This document shows positions 24,895-34,856 of a DNA stretch of 64,000 nt, in pieces (the first letter of the stretch is position 1; each line of letters opens with the position of its first letter). Source of the stretch: Comamonas testosteroni (GTDB lineage: Bacteria; Pseudomonadota; Gammaproteobacteria; Burkholderiales; Burkholderiaceae_C); contig NZ_CP043568.1 in the NCBI RefSeq assembly GCF_014076415.1, positions 4,030,001-4,094,000 of the forward strand, given 5' to 3'. A program made the position numbers and the translations under genes. The notes beneath the pieces were generated by a model. That model was not told the DNA's origin. It did no database searches and saw nothing but the letters and a program-made list of their open reading frames with translations.

Positions 24895-27681
24895 ATGACC
24901 CAGCATGTAGCCACCTTGCGCGATGTGACGCTCGCCTACGGCAAGACGCAGGCGCTGCGCGGACTGAGCCTGGAGATTCCTGCAGGCATCATGGTCGGCC
25001 TGATCGGCCCTGACGGCGTGGGCAAGTCAAGCCTGCTGTCTTTGATTGCCGGAGCGCGCGCGCTGCAGGGCGGCGAGATACAGGTGCTGGGCGGCGACAT
25101 GCGCAGCAAAAAGCACCGCGATGCCGTCTGCCCCCGCATTGCCTACATGCCTCAGGGACTGGGCAAGAACCTCTACCCCACGCTGTCGGTCGAAGAGAAT
25201 CTGCAGTTCTTCGGGCGCCTTTTCGGTCATGACGCGGCCGAGCGCCGGGCGCGCATTGACGATCTGACCCAGAGCACCGGACTGCAGAAATTCCTCTCCC
25301 GCCCTGCCGGCAAGCTCTCGGGCGGCATGAAGCAGAAGCTGGCGCTGTGCTGTGCCCTCATCCACGACCCCGACCTGCTGATTCTCGACGAGCCCACGAC
25401 CGGCGTGGATCCGCTGGCGCGCGCGCAGTTCTGGGATCTGATCAACCGCATCCGCGGCCAGCGCCCGCAGATGAGCGTGATCGTGGCCACGGCCTATATG
25501 GACGAGGCCCAGCGCTTCGACTGGCTGGCGGCCATGGATGATGGACTGATTCTGGCCACCGGCACCCCCGCCGAGCTGCTGGCGCGCACCGGCATGCCGG
25601 CGCTGGAAGCCGCCTTCATCGCCCTGCTGCCCGAGGAAAAAAAGCGCGGCCATGCCGCCGTGGTGATCCCGCCGCTGCAGACCAGCGATGACGACATCGC
25701 CATCGAGGCGCGCGATCTCACCATGCGCTTTGGCGATTTCGTGGCCGTGGACCATGTGAATTTCCGCATTCGTCGCGGCGAGATCTTCGGTTTTCTGGGC
25801 TCCAACGGCTGCGGCAAATCGACCACCATGAAGATGCTGACCGGGCTGCTGCCCGCCAGCGAGGGCGATGCCTGGCTGTTTGGCAAGAAGATCGATCCGC
25901 ATGACGTGGCCACACGCCGGCGCGTGGGCTATATGTCCCAGGCCTTCTCGCTCTACGGCGAGCTGACCGTGCTGCAGAACCTGGTGTTGCACGCCGAACT
26001 CTTCCATGTGGATCCGGCCGAGATCCCTGCGCGGGTCGAGGAAATGCTCACCCGCTTCGGGCTCACAGAGGTGCGCGAGACGCTGCCCGGCAACATCCCG
26101 CTGGGCATGCGCCAGCGCCTGTCTCTGGCCGTGGCCATGGTGCACAAGCCGGAGCTGCTGATTCTCGACGAGCCCACCTCGGGCGTGGACCCCGTGGCGC
26201 GCGACCAGTTCTGGCGCTTGCTGATCGAGCTCTCGCGCCGCGACCGGGTGACGATCTTCATCTCCACGCACTTCATGAACGAGGCCGAGCGCTGCGACCG
26301 CATGTCCATGATGCATGCGGGCAAGGTGCTGGACAGCGACCGGCCCGCAGCCCTGACCGCCAAGCGCGGCGCGGCCACACTGGAGGAGGCCTTCATCGGC
26401 TATCTGGTGGAGGCCTCGGGCGAGGCAGCGCCCGTGCTTGATATCAAAAAGGAAGCTGCTACCGCTGACTCGGCCTTATCCTCCGCATCAAAAATATCTA
26501 CTATCAATACAGATAAAGCGCAGCAAGCTCCTGTTTCAGAAGCACACAAAGGCCCTGGCTTCAGCCTGCAGCGCCTGTGGAGCTATCTGTGGCGCGAGTC
26601 GCTGGAGCTGCAACGCGATCCCGTGCGGGCCACGCTGGCCCTGGTGGGCTCGCTGGTCCTGATGGTGGTGATCGGTTTCGGCATCAGCATGGACGTCGAA
26701 GACCTGCACTTCGCAGTGCTCGACCGCGATCAGAGCACCATCAGCCAGAACTATGTGAACAATCTCGCAGGCTCGCGCTATTTCATTGAAATGCCTCCCA
26801 TCCAGGACTACGCGGACCTGGACCGGCGCATGAAGAGCGGCGAGCTGGCGCTGGCCATCGAGATACCGCCCGGCTTCGGCCGTGATGTGCTGCGCGGCTC
26901 GAAGGTAGCCGTGGGCGCCTGGTTCGACGGCGCCATGCCCCAGCGCGGCGAGACCGTCAAAGGCTATGTCCAGGCCATGCATCAGCTGTGGCTGGTACAG
27001 CAGGCGCGCGAGCGACTGGGCATACAGCTAGCCAGCCAGGTCAGCCTGGAAACCCGCTTTCGCTACAACCCCGATGTGAAAAGCCTGCCCGCCATGGTGC
27101 CGGCCGTGATTCCGCTGCTGCTGATGATGCTGCCCGCCATGCTCACGGCCCTGGCCGTGGTGCGGGAAAAGGAGCTGGGCTCCATCGTGAACCTGTACGT
27201 CACTCCCGTGACCCGCATCGAGTTTCTGCTGGGCAAGCAACTGCCTTATGTGGTGCTGGCCATGCTGAACTTCTTTCTGATGTGTGCCATGGCGGTATTC
27301 GTGTTCGGCGTGCCCATGACCGGCAGCTTCCCCCTGCTCGTCATGGCCGCCCTGCTCTTCAGCGTCATTGCCACGGGCATGGGACTGCTGGCCTCTGCCG
27401 TCACCAGCAGCCAGATTGCCGCCATGTTCTTTGCCATGCTGGGCACCTTGATTCCAGCCACGCAGTTCTCGGGACTGACCGATCCGGTGTCCTCGCTCGA
27501 AGGCGCCGGTCGCTGGATTGGCGAGATCTACCCGGCCACCTATATGTTCGCCATCAGCCGCGGCGTCTTCAACAAGGCGCTGGGCCTGCACGACCTGGCA
27601 CCGACCTTGCTGCCGCTGCTGATTGCCGTTCCCGTGATCATGGGCGTGGCCATCTGGGCTCTGCCCAAGCAAGAAAAATGA
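24895..27681 (+). CDS. Fused ABC transporter: two ATPase domains plus permease (RbbA-like)
   Basis: The 928-residue protein holds two nucleotide-binding domains and an ABC-2 permease. Domain 1 (about 5-225) has Walker [10 protein letters not shown] and signature LSGGMKQKL. Domain 2 (about 265-490) has GSNGCGKST and the variant signature IPLGMRQRL; both have DEPT with a D-loop GVD. After a linker of about 50 residues, the membrane part begins near [18 protein letters not shown], with five more helices at the end. The linker (about 515-550, [16 protein letters not shown]) is low-complexity and AT-richer, and looks repeat-derived. A GTG at 24871 is an alternative start. Substrates may be cationic drugs or detergents as for related systems; unproven. 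Confidence 0.9.
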   Translation: MTQHVATLRDVTLAYGKTQALRGLSLEIPAGIMVGLIGPDGVGKSSLLSLIAGARALQGGEIQVLGGDMRSKKHRDAVCPRIAYMPQGLGKNLYPTLSVEENLQFFGRLFGHDAAERRARIDDLTQSTGLQKFLSRPAGKLSGGMKQKLALCCALIHDPDLLILDEPTTGVDPLARAQFWDLINRIRGQRPQMSVIVATAYMDEAQRFDWLAAMDDGLILATGTPAELLARTGMPALEAAFIALLPEEKKRGHAAVVIPPLQTSDDDIAIEARDLTMRFGDFVAVDHVNFRIRRGEIFGFLGSNGCGKSTTMKMLTGLLPASEGDAWLFGKKIDPHDVATRRRVGYMSQAFSLYGELTVLQNLVLHAELFHVDPAEIPARVEEMLTRFGLTEVRETLPGNIPLGMRQRLSLAVAMVHKPELLILDEPTSGVDPVARDQFWRLLIELSRRDRVTIFISTHFMNEAERCDRMSMMHAGKVLDSDRPAALTAKRGAATLEEAFIGYLVEASGEAAPVLDIKKEAATADSALSSASKISTINTDKAQQAPVSEAHKGPGFSLQRLWSYLWRESLELQRDPVRATLALVGSLVLMVVIGFGISMDVEDLHFAVLDRDQSTISQNYVNNLAGSRYFIEMPPIQDYADLDRRMKSGELALAIEIPPGFGRDVLRGSKVAVGAWFDGAMPQRGETVKGYVQAMHQLWLVQQARERLGIQLASQVSLETRFRYNPDVKSLPAMVPAVIPLLLMMLPAMLTALAVVREKELGSIVNLYVTPVTRIEFLLGKQLPYVVLAMLNFFLMCAMAVFVFGVPMTGSFPLLVMAALLFSVIATGMGLLASAVTSSQIAAMFFAMLGTLIPATQFSGLTDPVSSLEGAGRWIGEIYPATYMFAISRGVFNKALGLHDLAPTLLPLLIAVPVIMGVAIWALPKQEK
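26440..26545 (+). repeat. Possible repeat-derived linker inside the RbbA-like gene
   Basis: GATATCAAAAAGGAAGCTGC, then a stretch with AAAAATATCTACTATCAATA and AAGCGCAGCAAGCTCC, is AT-rich against its surroundings and shares AGCTGCT and AAGCGC elements with repeat B. It is read in frame as the linker between the second ATPase and the permease. Confidence 0.4.
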
Positions 27682-27684
27682 TGA

Positions 27685-27790
27685 AGCTCCCCCTGAGCTG
27701 CTGCGCAGCTTCCCCCTCTCTCGCTAACGCGGGAGGGGGACGACAGCCTCGCTGCGGGGCGGCCCTTGCTCGCTGTCCTGGCGGTGGGCC
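27685..27790 (+). repeat. Palindromic intergenic repeat A, copy 3
   Basis: CTCCCCCTGAGCTGCTGCGC, then TTCCCCCTCTCTCGCTAACG, GGGAGGGGGACGACAGCCTC and GCTGCGGGGCGGCCCTTGCT match the copies at 10251 and 11374. It separates the two ABC genes and lengthens an otherwise tight operon. Confidence 0.85.
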
Positions 27791-27838
27791 AGCGCCAGTT
27801 TCAGCAGCAGCCCCTCGTTTTCGTCATGGAGAAACACC

Positions 27839-28966
27839 ATGTGGCATAGCCTGAAAAATATCTGGCGCCTGGGCGTCAAGGAGCTGTGGAGCCTGTGGCG
27901 CGACCCGGTGATGCTGGTGCTCATCGTCTACACCTTCACGGCCTCGGTGTACACCGCGGCCACGGCCATGCCCGATACGCTGCACAAGGCGCCGATTGCC
28001 ATCGTCGACGAAGACCAGTCGCCACTGTCCGCACGCATCACCTCGGCGTTCTACCCGCCTCAGTTCATGCCGCCGCAGATGGTGGATTTCAGCCATGTGG
28101 ATCCCGGGCTGGATGCAGGCGATTTCACCTTCTCGCTGACCATTCCTCCCAACTTCCAGCGCGATGTGCTGGCCGGCAGAAAGGCCGAGCTGCAGCTGAA
28201 CGTGGATGCCACGCGCATGAGCCAGGCGTTCTCCGGCAGCGGATACGTGCAGCAGATCGTGCTGGCCGAAGTCAACGAGTTCGTGCAGCGTCACCGGGGA
28301 GGCAGCGCACTGCCCGTGGACCTGGAGCTGCGCGCCCGCTTCAACCCCGGACTGAACAAGATCTGGTTCGGCGGATTGATGCAGATCATCAACAACGTCA
28401 CCATGCTCTCCATCATCCTCACGGGCGCGGCGCTGATCCGCGAACGCGAGCATGGCACCATCGAGCATCTGCTGGTCATGCCCGTGACGCCTACCGAGAT
28501 CATGCTGGCCAAGGTCTGGTCCATGGGCGCCGTGGTGCTGCTGGCGGCAGGCGTCTCGCTCAATCTGGTCGTGCGCGGCGCGCTCAAGGTGCCCATCGAA
28601 GGCAGTCTGCTGCTGTTCATGGCAGGCTCGGCCCTGTGTCTTTTCGCAACTACGGCCATGGGCATCTTCCTGGCCACGGTGGCGCGCAGCATGCCGCAGT
28701 TCGGCCTGCTGATGGTGTTGACGCTGCTGCCGCTGCAATTGCTGTCTGGCGGTATGACACCCCGCGAATCCATGCCCCAGCTGGTGCAGGATGTGATGCT
28801 GTTCGCCCCCACCACGCATTTTGTGGAGCTGGGTCAGGCGATTCTGTATCGCGGCGCTGGCATAGAGACCGTGTGGAAGCCCTTTCTGTGGCTGGCAGGA
28901 ATCGGCGCCGTGCTGTTCTGGCTGTCGCTGATGCGGTTCAGAAAAACCTTGTCGAGCATGGCCTGA
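27839..28966 (+). CDS. ABC-2 type permease (YhhJ-like)
   Basis: This 375-residue inner-membrane protein has one N-terminal helix (MLVLIVYTFTASVYTAAT), a large periplasmic loop with the family phrase APIAIVDEDQSPLS, and five C-terminal helices, including LLMVLTLLPLQLLSGGMTP. It should dimerise with the membrane part of the upstream fused ATPase/permease. With the channel and fusion proteins it completes the exporter. Spacing from the fused gene is 157 bp because repeat A lies between them. Confidence 0.92.
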   Translation: MWHSLKNIWRLGVKELWSLWRDPVMLVLIVYTFTASVYTAATAMPDTLHKAPIAIVDEDQSPLSARITSAFYPPQFMPPQMVDFSHVDPGLDAGDFTFSLTIPPNFQRDVLAGRKAELQLNVDATRMSQAFSGSGYVQQIVLAEVNEFVQRHRGGSALPVDLELRARFNPGLNKIWFGGLMQIINNVTMLSIILTGAALIREREHGTIEHLLVMPVTPTEIMLAKVWSMGAVVLLAAGVSLNLVVRGALKVPIEGSLLLFMAGSALCLFATTAMGIFLATVARSMPQFGLLMVLTLLPLQLLSGGMTPRESMPQLVQDVMLFAPTTHFVELGQAILYRGAGIETVWKPFLWLAGIGAVLFWLSLMRFRKTLSSMA

Positions 28967-29055
28967 GTTCTGGCCGGGCGCCACGGCAACCATGGCGGGC
29001 GTATCGCCTGTTTCTGCTGAAAGTCTTTTGCCTTCCAGCTTCAAAGCCTCGACCC

Positions 29056-29316
29056 ATGCCATTCACCATTGAAGAACGCCAATCACTGCTTGCCCTCAAG
29101 GGCGTGGGTCCGGCGGTGCTGAGCCGGCTGGAATCCCTGGGCTACGGCTCGTTCGCCCAGTTGCGTCAGGCCAGCGCCCTGGACATCGTCGCCAAGGCCT
29201 CGGCCCTCACAGGCTCCAGCTGCTGGAAGAACAGCCCTCAGGCACGCGCGGCCATCCAGGCGAGCATCGATGCGTCCAGGCAATGCCCGGTGCAAGAGAG
29301 CGAAGCCATTCGGTAA
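29056..29316 (+). CDS. Small helix-hairpin-helix protein
   Basis: The 86-residue protein carries one helix-hairpin-helix motif, LLALKGVGPAVLSRLESLGY, near residues 11-30. Such motifs bind DNA without sequence preference. No enzymatic domain is attached. It lies 89 bp after the permease gene and could be the last gene of that transcript, or be independent; its role is unknown. A relation to Cdd1-like or DUF4332 proteins is possible. Confidence 0.75.
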   Translation: MPFTIEERQSLLALKGVGPAVLSRLESLGYGSFAQLRQASALDIVAKASALTGSSCWKNSPQARAAIQASIDASRQCPVQESEAIR

Positions 29317-29408
29317 GACGCGCAACCGCCCAGTCTCTGCTCTGGGCCACCATGAATACCTGCATGGCGCCGTCAAGCCCGGCCGCCACTCGATGCATGT
29401 CAAAAAGA

Positions 29409-30605
29409 CTATGAGTGCGCGAGAAGCCGCACCGTATCGCGGGCGGCCACCCACTCCTCATTCGTGGGCTCAACCCCCACCAGTACCCGGCTGTCTGCAG
29501 ATGAAATGACCGGTGCATGGGCTGCATTGGCCCGCTCATCCAGCCCCAGGCCCAGCCATGCCAGATCGGCGCAGACGCGGGCACGAATCTCCTCGCTGTG
29601 CTCGCCAATCCCCGCCGTGAACACCAGCATGTCCAGCCCGCCCAGCGCAGCGACCAGAGAACCGATCTCGCGCACGATGCGGCGTACAAAGAGGTCCAGC
29701 GCGATGCACGCCCGCTCGCCAGCCTCACCGGAATCCCGGACATGGCGCAGGATCACACGCGGCTCGGACGAGACGCCCGACACGCCAAGCAGCCCCGAGT
29801 CGTGATAGAGCAGATGCCCCACCTCTTGAAGCGTCAGCTTCTCGATCTCCATCAGATAGAGCACGGCCCCCGGGTCCAGCGCCCCGGTGCGCGTGCCCAT
29901 CATCAATCCGTCCAGGGCCGAGAAGCCCATGGTGGTCGCCATGCTTTGCAGCTGCTGCATGCCGCACAGGCTGGCGCCACTGCCCAGATGGGCGACGATG
30001 GTGCGCCCCCTGGCCCTGTCGCCATGACGCTCGGCCAGCGCGGTCGCCATATAGGCATACGAGAGCCCGTGAAAGCCATAGCGGCGCACGCCACGCTGCC
30101 ACCATTCGTAGGGCAGAGGAAGGATCTGCTCCACCTTGGGCAAGCTGTGATGAAAGCCTGTATCGAAGCAGGCAATCTGCACGATGTCGGGCCGCTCGCG
30201 CAACAGGATCTCGATGGCCTCCAGCGCAAACGGCTGATGCAGCGGTGCCAGCGGCACATAGCTGCGCAAGTCTCGCAACACGCCTGCATCGATGCGGGTG
30301 GACTCGAAATACTTGCTGCCGCCATGCACCACCCGATGGGCGATCGCCGCCACGGGCCGATCCTCTAGCCGGGCCGTGATGCGCTCGCGGATGACGCGCA
30401 GCGCATCGCGATACGGATGCTCTGTGCCCAGTTCGATGGCAAAGGGCTGGACGCCGGTTTCGCCGAAGTCGGGACCGGGCCCGCCAATCCCCTGTACCTT
30501 GCCGTTCCACAGAGGCTTGCGCGGCAGCGGTGGAGCGGCCTCGAATACGGCGAACTTGATGCTCGACGAGCCACAGTTCAGGACGATGATCACGGAATTG
30601 CTCAT
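29409..30605 (-). CDS. ackA: Acetate/propionate kinase
   Basis: The 398-residue protein belongs to the acetate kinase family of the actin-like ATPase fold. It starts SVIIVLNCGSSSIKFAVFE, the N-terminal phosphate-binding motif, and has the later segments AHLGSGASLCGM and FTAGIGEHSEEIRARVC. It interconverts acyl phosphate plus ADP with the free acid plus ATP. The ATG at 30605 matches the family start. It follows the phosphotransacetylase gene by 71 bp, so the pair would convert acyl-CoA to acid and ATP. The PHA gene context suggests use of C2-C4 acids, for instance acetate, propionate or butyrate. Confidence 0.93.
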   Translation of the reverse strand: MSNSVIIVLNCGSSSIKFAVFEAAPPLPRKPLWNGKVQGIGGPGPDFGETGVQPFAIELGTEHPYRDALRVIRERITARLEDRPVAAIAHRVVHGGSKYFESTRIDAGVLRDLRSYVPLAPLHQPFALEAIEILLRERPDIVQIACFDTGFHHSLPKVEQILPLPYEWWQRGVRRYGFHGLSYAYMATALAERHGDRARGRTIVAHLGSGASLCGMQQLQSMATTMGFSALDGLMMGTRTGALDPGAVLYLMEIEKLTLQEVGHLLYHDSGLLGVSGVSSEPRVILRHVRDSGEAGERACIALDLFVRRIVREIGSLVAALGGLDMLVFTAGIGEHSEEIRARVCADLAWLGLGLDERANAAHAPVISSADSRVLVGVEPTNEEWVAARDTVRLLAHS

Positions 30606-30676
30606 GGCAGTACCTTTGTCTGCCGACAGGGCACAGGCTGAAGCAACGGCCAGCCTGGCGCCATCGACCATGCTTT

Positions 30677-31798
30677 TCAGGGCGGCGTCTGCCGGTAGTG
30701 ATGTGCGAGCAGCAGCGCAATCGCGCAGGATGCAATGCGGGATTCGCGCGAATCCGCGCGGCTGGTCAGAACGATGGGCACCTTGGCGCCAAGCACGATG
30801 CCTGCGCTGGCGGCGCCGCCCAGGTACATGAGCTGCTTGGCCAGCATATTGCCGCTTTCCAGATCGGGCACCAGCAGGATGTCGGCCTGACCGGCCACCG
30901 GCGAAGTGATGCCCTTGGTACGCGCAGCCTCCATGGAGACTGCATTGTCGAAAGCCAGCGGTCCGTCCAGCACGCCTCCGGTGATCTGGCCCCGGTCGGC
31001 CATCTTGCACAGTGCGGCAGCATCCAGCGTCGCGGGCATGTTGGGGTTGACCGTCTCGACGGCGGCGAGGATGGCGAGCCTGGGCCTGGCCACCCCCAGA
31101 ACCTGTGCCAGCTCTATGGCATTGCGCGCGATATCGGCCTTCTGCAACAGATCGGGGGCCAGATTGATGGCCGCATCGGTGACGATGAAGGGGCGCGGGT
31201 AGCTGGCCGTCTGCAACACAAAGCAATGGCTTACACGCCTCTTGGTGCGCAGCCCGGCACTGCTGGCAACGACAGCCGCCATCAGCTCGTCGGTATGCAA
31301 GCTGCCTTTCATCAGTGCCTCGACTTCACCGCTGGCAGCGAGCCTGGCACCATGCTCGGCAGCTGCATGGCTGTGCGGAACGTCCTCGATGCGCAGGCCC
31401 TGCAGCTCGAACCCCTGTGCAAGAGCAACCGCCTCCAGCCTGGCGCGCGGAGCAATCAGGACCGGCTCGATCAGCCCCAGCCGATGCGCATCAAGCGCAG
31501 CGGACAGGCTGGTGGCATCGCAGGGATGGACCACCCCCACGCGAACCGGCGGCAGTTCCTTGACAGCCGCCAGCAGGCGGCTCAGGCCGTGATGGGAGGC
31601 AACGTCAAGCGGCTGCGCTGCGCCGCCGGATGACATGGAAACCGCTTGCTGCGGGGATGGCTGCCGGGGCTGTGCATCGTGGACGCAGAGCAGCGTCAGC
31701 GTGCCCGCGTCACGGGAGGCAACGGTGACGCGCAGGCTGTCGCCGACGGCTATGCCCTCAAACGGCTGCTGCGCCATGTCTGGGCTCGGTTGACTCAT
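30677..31798 (-). CDS. Phosphate acetyl/butyryltransferase with shortened N-terminal MaoC-like remnant
   Basis: The 373-residue protein is mainly a phosphotransacylase domain (from about residue 70: VRVGVVHPCDATSLSAALDA, later TDAAINLAPDLLQKADI and LVPDLESGNMLAKQL). Related proteins in PHA/DUF3141 clusters carry a full N-terminal MaoC-type enoyl-CoA hydratase domain. Here only about 35 residues resembling parts of it remain (FEGIAVGDSLRV), without the hydratase DxxxxH region, followed by a variable linker. Acyl-CoA plus phosphate gives acyl phosphate for the neighbouring kinase. Its start overlaps the DUF3141 stop. Substrate chain length is not determined. Confidence 0.87.
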   Translation of the reverse strand: MSQPSPDMAQQPFEGIAVGDSLRVTVASRDAGTLTLLCVHDAQPRQPSPQQAVSMSSGGAAQPLDVASHHGLSRLLAAVKELPPVRVGVVHPCDATSLSAALDAHRLGLIEPVLIAPRARLEAVALAQGFELQGLRIEDVPHSHAAAEHGARLAASGEVEALMKGSLHTDELMAAVVASSAGLRTKRRVSHCFVLQTASYPRPFIVTDAAINLAPDLLQKADIARNAIELAQVLGVARPRLAILAAVETVNPNMPATLDAAALCKMADRGQITGGVLDGPLAFDNAVSMEAARTKGITSPVAGQADILLVPDLESGNMLAKQLMYLGGAASAGIVLGAKVPIVLTSRADSRESRIASCAIALLLAHHYRQTPP

Positions 31799-34113
31799 CG
31801 CGCTCCTTTCTTGCCGCGTGATGCGGCCGGTTTACGTCGCTCGGCAGCCGCAGCCCGCTGGGGAGCTGCAGGAGCCTGTGCCAAAGCCGGCGCCAGCTCC
31901 AGAGGCTCCTGGATACGAGGCTGCTGCGCCAGCGCGGCCTGCTCGAACAAGGCCTGTACCTGCTGCAAGGCCTGTCTCACGGCATCATCCTCCGCGCCTG
32001 GCTCCTTATCGATGGCTGCCATCTGGGTGATGGCTTCAGCGGCCTTGCGGATGGTGTCGGCAGGCGTGTTCTTCAGCAGGCCGGGAATGGCTTCGATGGC
32101 GGCGCTGCCGCATTGCCTCATCACCAGGGTCTGCTCGCGGATGGCGGCTCGCAGCTCGGCCAGAGTCCAGCGCCCAGGCGCTTGCTGCTCCAGCAATTGC
32201 GCAGCCAGGTGGTAGTAGCGCTCGTCCACAGCGCGACGCTGGGACAGCACGCTCAGCAAACCGCGCAGCGTGGCTTCGAGCACGCCCCCCTGATCCACAC
32301 TGCTCTCGATCTGTCGCTGCCTGTCCGCCATCAGAGCCAGATGCTCGGGGGTGGAGCCAGGATGCTGGCGCACCGCTGCGCTCTCGCCATGAGCATGCCC
32401 CGCCAGCGCCTGCATGAGCGGCGAGCCATAGAGCATGTCGAACCACAAGGCGTAGATATGATCTCGCCGGTCGCGGAAATCATCGAGAGCGCGATCCAGT
32501 GCGGCCGAGCACCGCTGCTGCATCTGCAACCAGGGATTGGCCTCATCCACGGGCTGGCGATGTTCGCGTATGTATTCGGCGCTGCTGCGTATCAGGCAAG
32601 CCAGCGGATGCTGGCTGCTCCAGGCCTCGAATTGCAGGCGCATGGGATGCAAGGTCTGCAGCCAGTGTGCCGATTGGGAAGTACTCAGCGCACGCACCCA
32701 GGGTTGCCATATGCTGCGATACAGAGCCAGGTTGATGTCGGATACCCGGGCCGCCGCGTCGAAACGGCGATCGGACTCGGGATCGGGCTTGACGATATCG
32801 CGCACTTCATCGATGCCGCTGGCACGGATGCTCAACAGATAAGGATCATGGAGCAGCTTTTGCTCCTGCTTCGTGGCATCGTCCACGCTGGCGCGATAGA
32901 TGCCTGCCGGCAGCAGATTGATCTGCTCGATGGCACTGGCGAACTTGCGGTGCTGCTTGCTGCCGACGGCGCCCGAAACAAAGATGCCCAGATGACCGAT
33001 GCTGTCGTGCGTGCTGAAGATGATGGTCTGGTCATGAGCGCGCACATCGTCGTCACTGGCGTACAGATCGGTGATCCAGCCCAGAGCCTGGGCCGGCGGC
33101 GTGATGTTGTCGCCATAGGAGCAGAACACCAGGATGGGCGAACGGATATTGCGCAGATCGATGCGCACCCCGTCCGATGTCAGCAACTGGGCCGTCGACA
33201 GCTTGTTGCCGATGAACAGCTTGTCGACGATGTACTGCATCTCCACATCGTTGAGGAAGACATAGCCGCCCCAGTATTTCTCGAAGTCTATATAGCGCTC
33301 GGCTTCGGTGTCGGCATTCGCATAGACCTTGTACTGCTTGCTCCAGAGCGTGTTGGCCGGATCGAGCTGCTCGAAGTTCTGCACCAGATGGGCGCCGTCG
33401 AAGCGGCCGTTACCCAGATCGCTGGCCAGTGCCGTCATCCAGCTGCCCCCGAGAAGCCCGCCCGAGTAGCGCATGGGATTGTCGCCGGCCCAGTACGACA
33501 GGGGCGCTCCGGCAACAATGATGGGCCCGAACAGCTCGGGCCAGACAGCGGCCGTCATCAGGATCTGCCAGCCCGCCTGGCAGTTGCCGATGACCGCCGG
33601 CTTGCCCTCGCTCTCGGGGTGAAGCTCGGCCACGCGACGCATGAACGCGGCCTCGGCACGCATCACGTCCTCCACCGTCTGACCAGGTACGGGATCGGGC
33701 AGAAAACCGACGAAGTAGCAAGGGTGACCGGCATCCAGCGCCGCACCGATCTCGCTATGGGGCTTGAAGCCACCTATGCCCGGGCCATGCCCGGCGCGTG
33801 GATCTATCACGACGAATGGACGCTTGGCGGGGTCGGCAGGTCGATCTTCGGACGCCTGGATACGCACCAGGCCATAGTTGACAGGTCTTGGGAGGTCCAG
33901 CCCCGACATCACGAGTTCCGCGGGAAAATGCAGCACGTTCGGCATCCTGGCCTCACGCTGAGTCCGGTACTGGTCGCCCACCTGCCGCTCGATGTCGGCA
34001 TACAGCACGGCACGTTGAGCGGCATCCACCGCATAGGCCCCGGCGGCCCGCCACCATGCAAAAGGATCAACAGACCCGTTGGTCGACGGACCGATCCCGC
34101 TGGGTTTGTTCAT
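31795..34113 (-). CDS. DUF3141 protein (PHA synthase-like alpha/beta hydrolase)
   Basis: This 772-residue protein has an alpha/beta-hydrolase core resembling PHA synthases and related acyltransferases: VVIDPRAGHGPGIGGFK, the nucleophile-elbow-like VIGNCQAGWQ with a cysteine in the usual serine place, and a histidine segment STHDSIGHLGIF. A helical region follows. The tail is an Ala/Pro/Lys-rich segment (RRKPAASRGKKGAR) like those of granule- or DNA-binding proteins. DUF3141 genes commonly sit beside pta-ackA and PHA genes, as here. The stop overlaps the pta start. A role at the PHA granule or in acyl transfer is likely; the reaction is unknown. Confidence 0.85.
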   Translation of the reverse strand: MNKPSGIGPSTNGSVDPFAWWRAAGAYAVDAAQRAVLYADIERQVGDQYRTQREARMPNVLHFPAELVMSGLDLPRPVNYGLVRIQASEDRPADPAKRPFVVIDPRAGHGPGIGGFKPHSEIGAALDAGHPCYFVGFLPDPVPGQTVEDVMRAEAAFMRRVAELHPESEGKPAVIGNCQAGWQILMTAAVWPELFGPIIVAGAPLSYWAGDNPMRYSGGLLGGSWMTALASDLGNGRFDGAHLVQNFEQLDPANTLWSKQYKVYANADTEAERYIDFEKYWGGYVFLNDVEMQYIVDKLFIGNKLSTAQLLTSDGVRIDLRNIRSPILVFCSYGDNITPPAQALGWITDLYASDDDVRAHDQTIIFSTHDSIGHLGIFVSGAVGSKQHRKFASAIEQINLLPAGIYRASVDDATKQEQKLLHDPYLLSIRASGIDEVRDIVKPDPESDRRFDAAARVSDINLALYRSIWQPWVRALSTSQSAHWLQTLHPMRLQFEAWSSQHPLACLIRSSAEYIREHRQPVDEANPWLQMQQRCSAALDRALDDFRDRRDHIYALWFDMLYGSPLMQALAGHAHGESAAVRQHPGSTPEHLALMADRQRQIESSVDQGGVLEATLRGLLSVLSQRRAVDERYYHLAAQLLEQQAPGRWTLAELRAAIREQTLVMRQCGSAAIEAIPGLLKNTPADTIRKAAEAITQMAAIDKEPGAEDDAVRQALQQVQALFEQAALAQQPRIQEPLELAPALAQAPAAPQRAAAAERRKPAASRGKKGAR

Positions 34114-34149
34114 GTCGTGCTCCCAAGGTCACAGTCTTCTCTCTCAAGA

Positions 34150-34215
34150 AGATTCAAAAACAATAGCTTCCAGCGCTTTATGGATCACCACAAAACGCCG
34201 AAAACATCGGATTTT
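34150..34215 (+). repeat. Degenerate repeat B between phasin and DUF3141 genes
   Basis: TTCAAAAACAATAGCTTCCA with GCGCTTTATGGATCACCA is related to the AT-rich interspersed repeat found before cysD. It fills much of the 180-bp gap inside the PHA cluster. Confidence 0.4.
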
Positions 34216-34295
34216 TACAATGGAGAGCCAGCTGACCAGCCGGCCCGCAGGCGGCAGCGCCGCCATCTTTGGCTGAAGCTGCGCCAGCCTGTTGC

Positions 34296-34769
34296 CTACT
34301 TCTGCGCCGCTTTGCCGCTCTTGCCCTGGGCAGGGTCCTGAGTTGCCGGCGCCCAGGCAGACAGCCATTGCTTGAAGATGTCCTGCAGTGGCAAAGCGGG
34401 CAGATTGCGCGCGCCGTCTGCACGCAGGGCCTCGGCCACGGATTTTTGCCAGGCCTCCAGGGCCTGCTGCAGACCGCTGGCAAAAGCCTGCTGGTTCTTG
34501 ATCGCGATATCACTGGCGCTCTTGGCATCACTCATGCGGTCTTCGAGCCTGCGCATGAAAGCCTCGGCGGGCAGGCTGGCCAGTGATTGCCAGTCTTCGG
34601 CACGCAGCAGGCTTTGCAGCTCCGCCGTGGTTTCACTGATGCCTGCAGCACTGGTCTGCTGCGCGGCTGCCAGCCAGCGATGGCCACTTTCACGCATAAG
34701 CTGAGCGATGCGCAGTTGCAGCTCGGCATTGGCCTTGAACAGATTCAGAGGGGTCGCTTGAATGCTCAT
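34296..34769 (-). CDS. Phasin family protein
   Basis: The 157-residue protein is almost wholly helical and Ala/Gln-rich, as in phasins, which coat PHA granules. Recognisable segments are NLFKANAELQLRIAQLM near the start and AYAL-like helices with IAIKNQQAFASGLQQALEAW. The tail is Lys-rich. The ATG at 34769 has TAGGGAGAAC just upstream, and a longer in-frame start is unsupported. It lies between phaC and DUF3141 on the same strand. Confidence 0.87.
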   Translation of the reverse strand: MSIQATPLNLFKANAELQLRIAQLMRESGHRWLAAAQQTSAAGISETTAELQSLLRAEDWQSLASLPAEAFMRRLEDRMSDAKSASDIAIKNQQAFASGLQQALEAWQKSVAEALRADGARNLPALPLQDIFKQWLSAWAPATQDPAQGKSGKAAQK

Positions 34770-34856
34770 ATCGTTCTCCCTATGGTGATGGTAGAGCCTA
34801 TCGAGAGGCTGGCGGGCCGTCCGGCATATCACCGTGACCAAACGGCTTTTGAAAAC

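Noticed and set aside
30606..31226. Upstream extension of the acetate kinase frame
   Set aside because: It lies within the phosphotransacylase gene in another frame; acetate kinase proteins start at the SVIIVLNCGSSS motif, matching the ATG at 30605.
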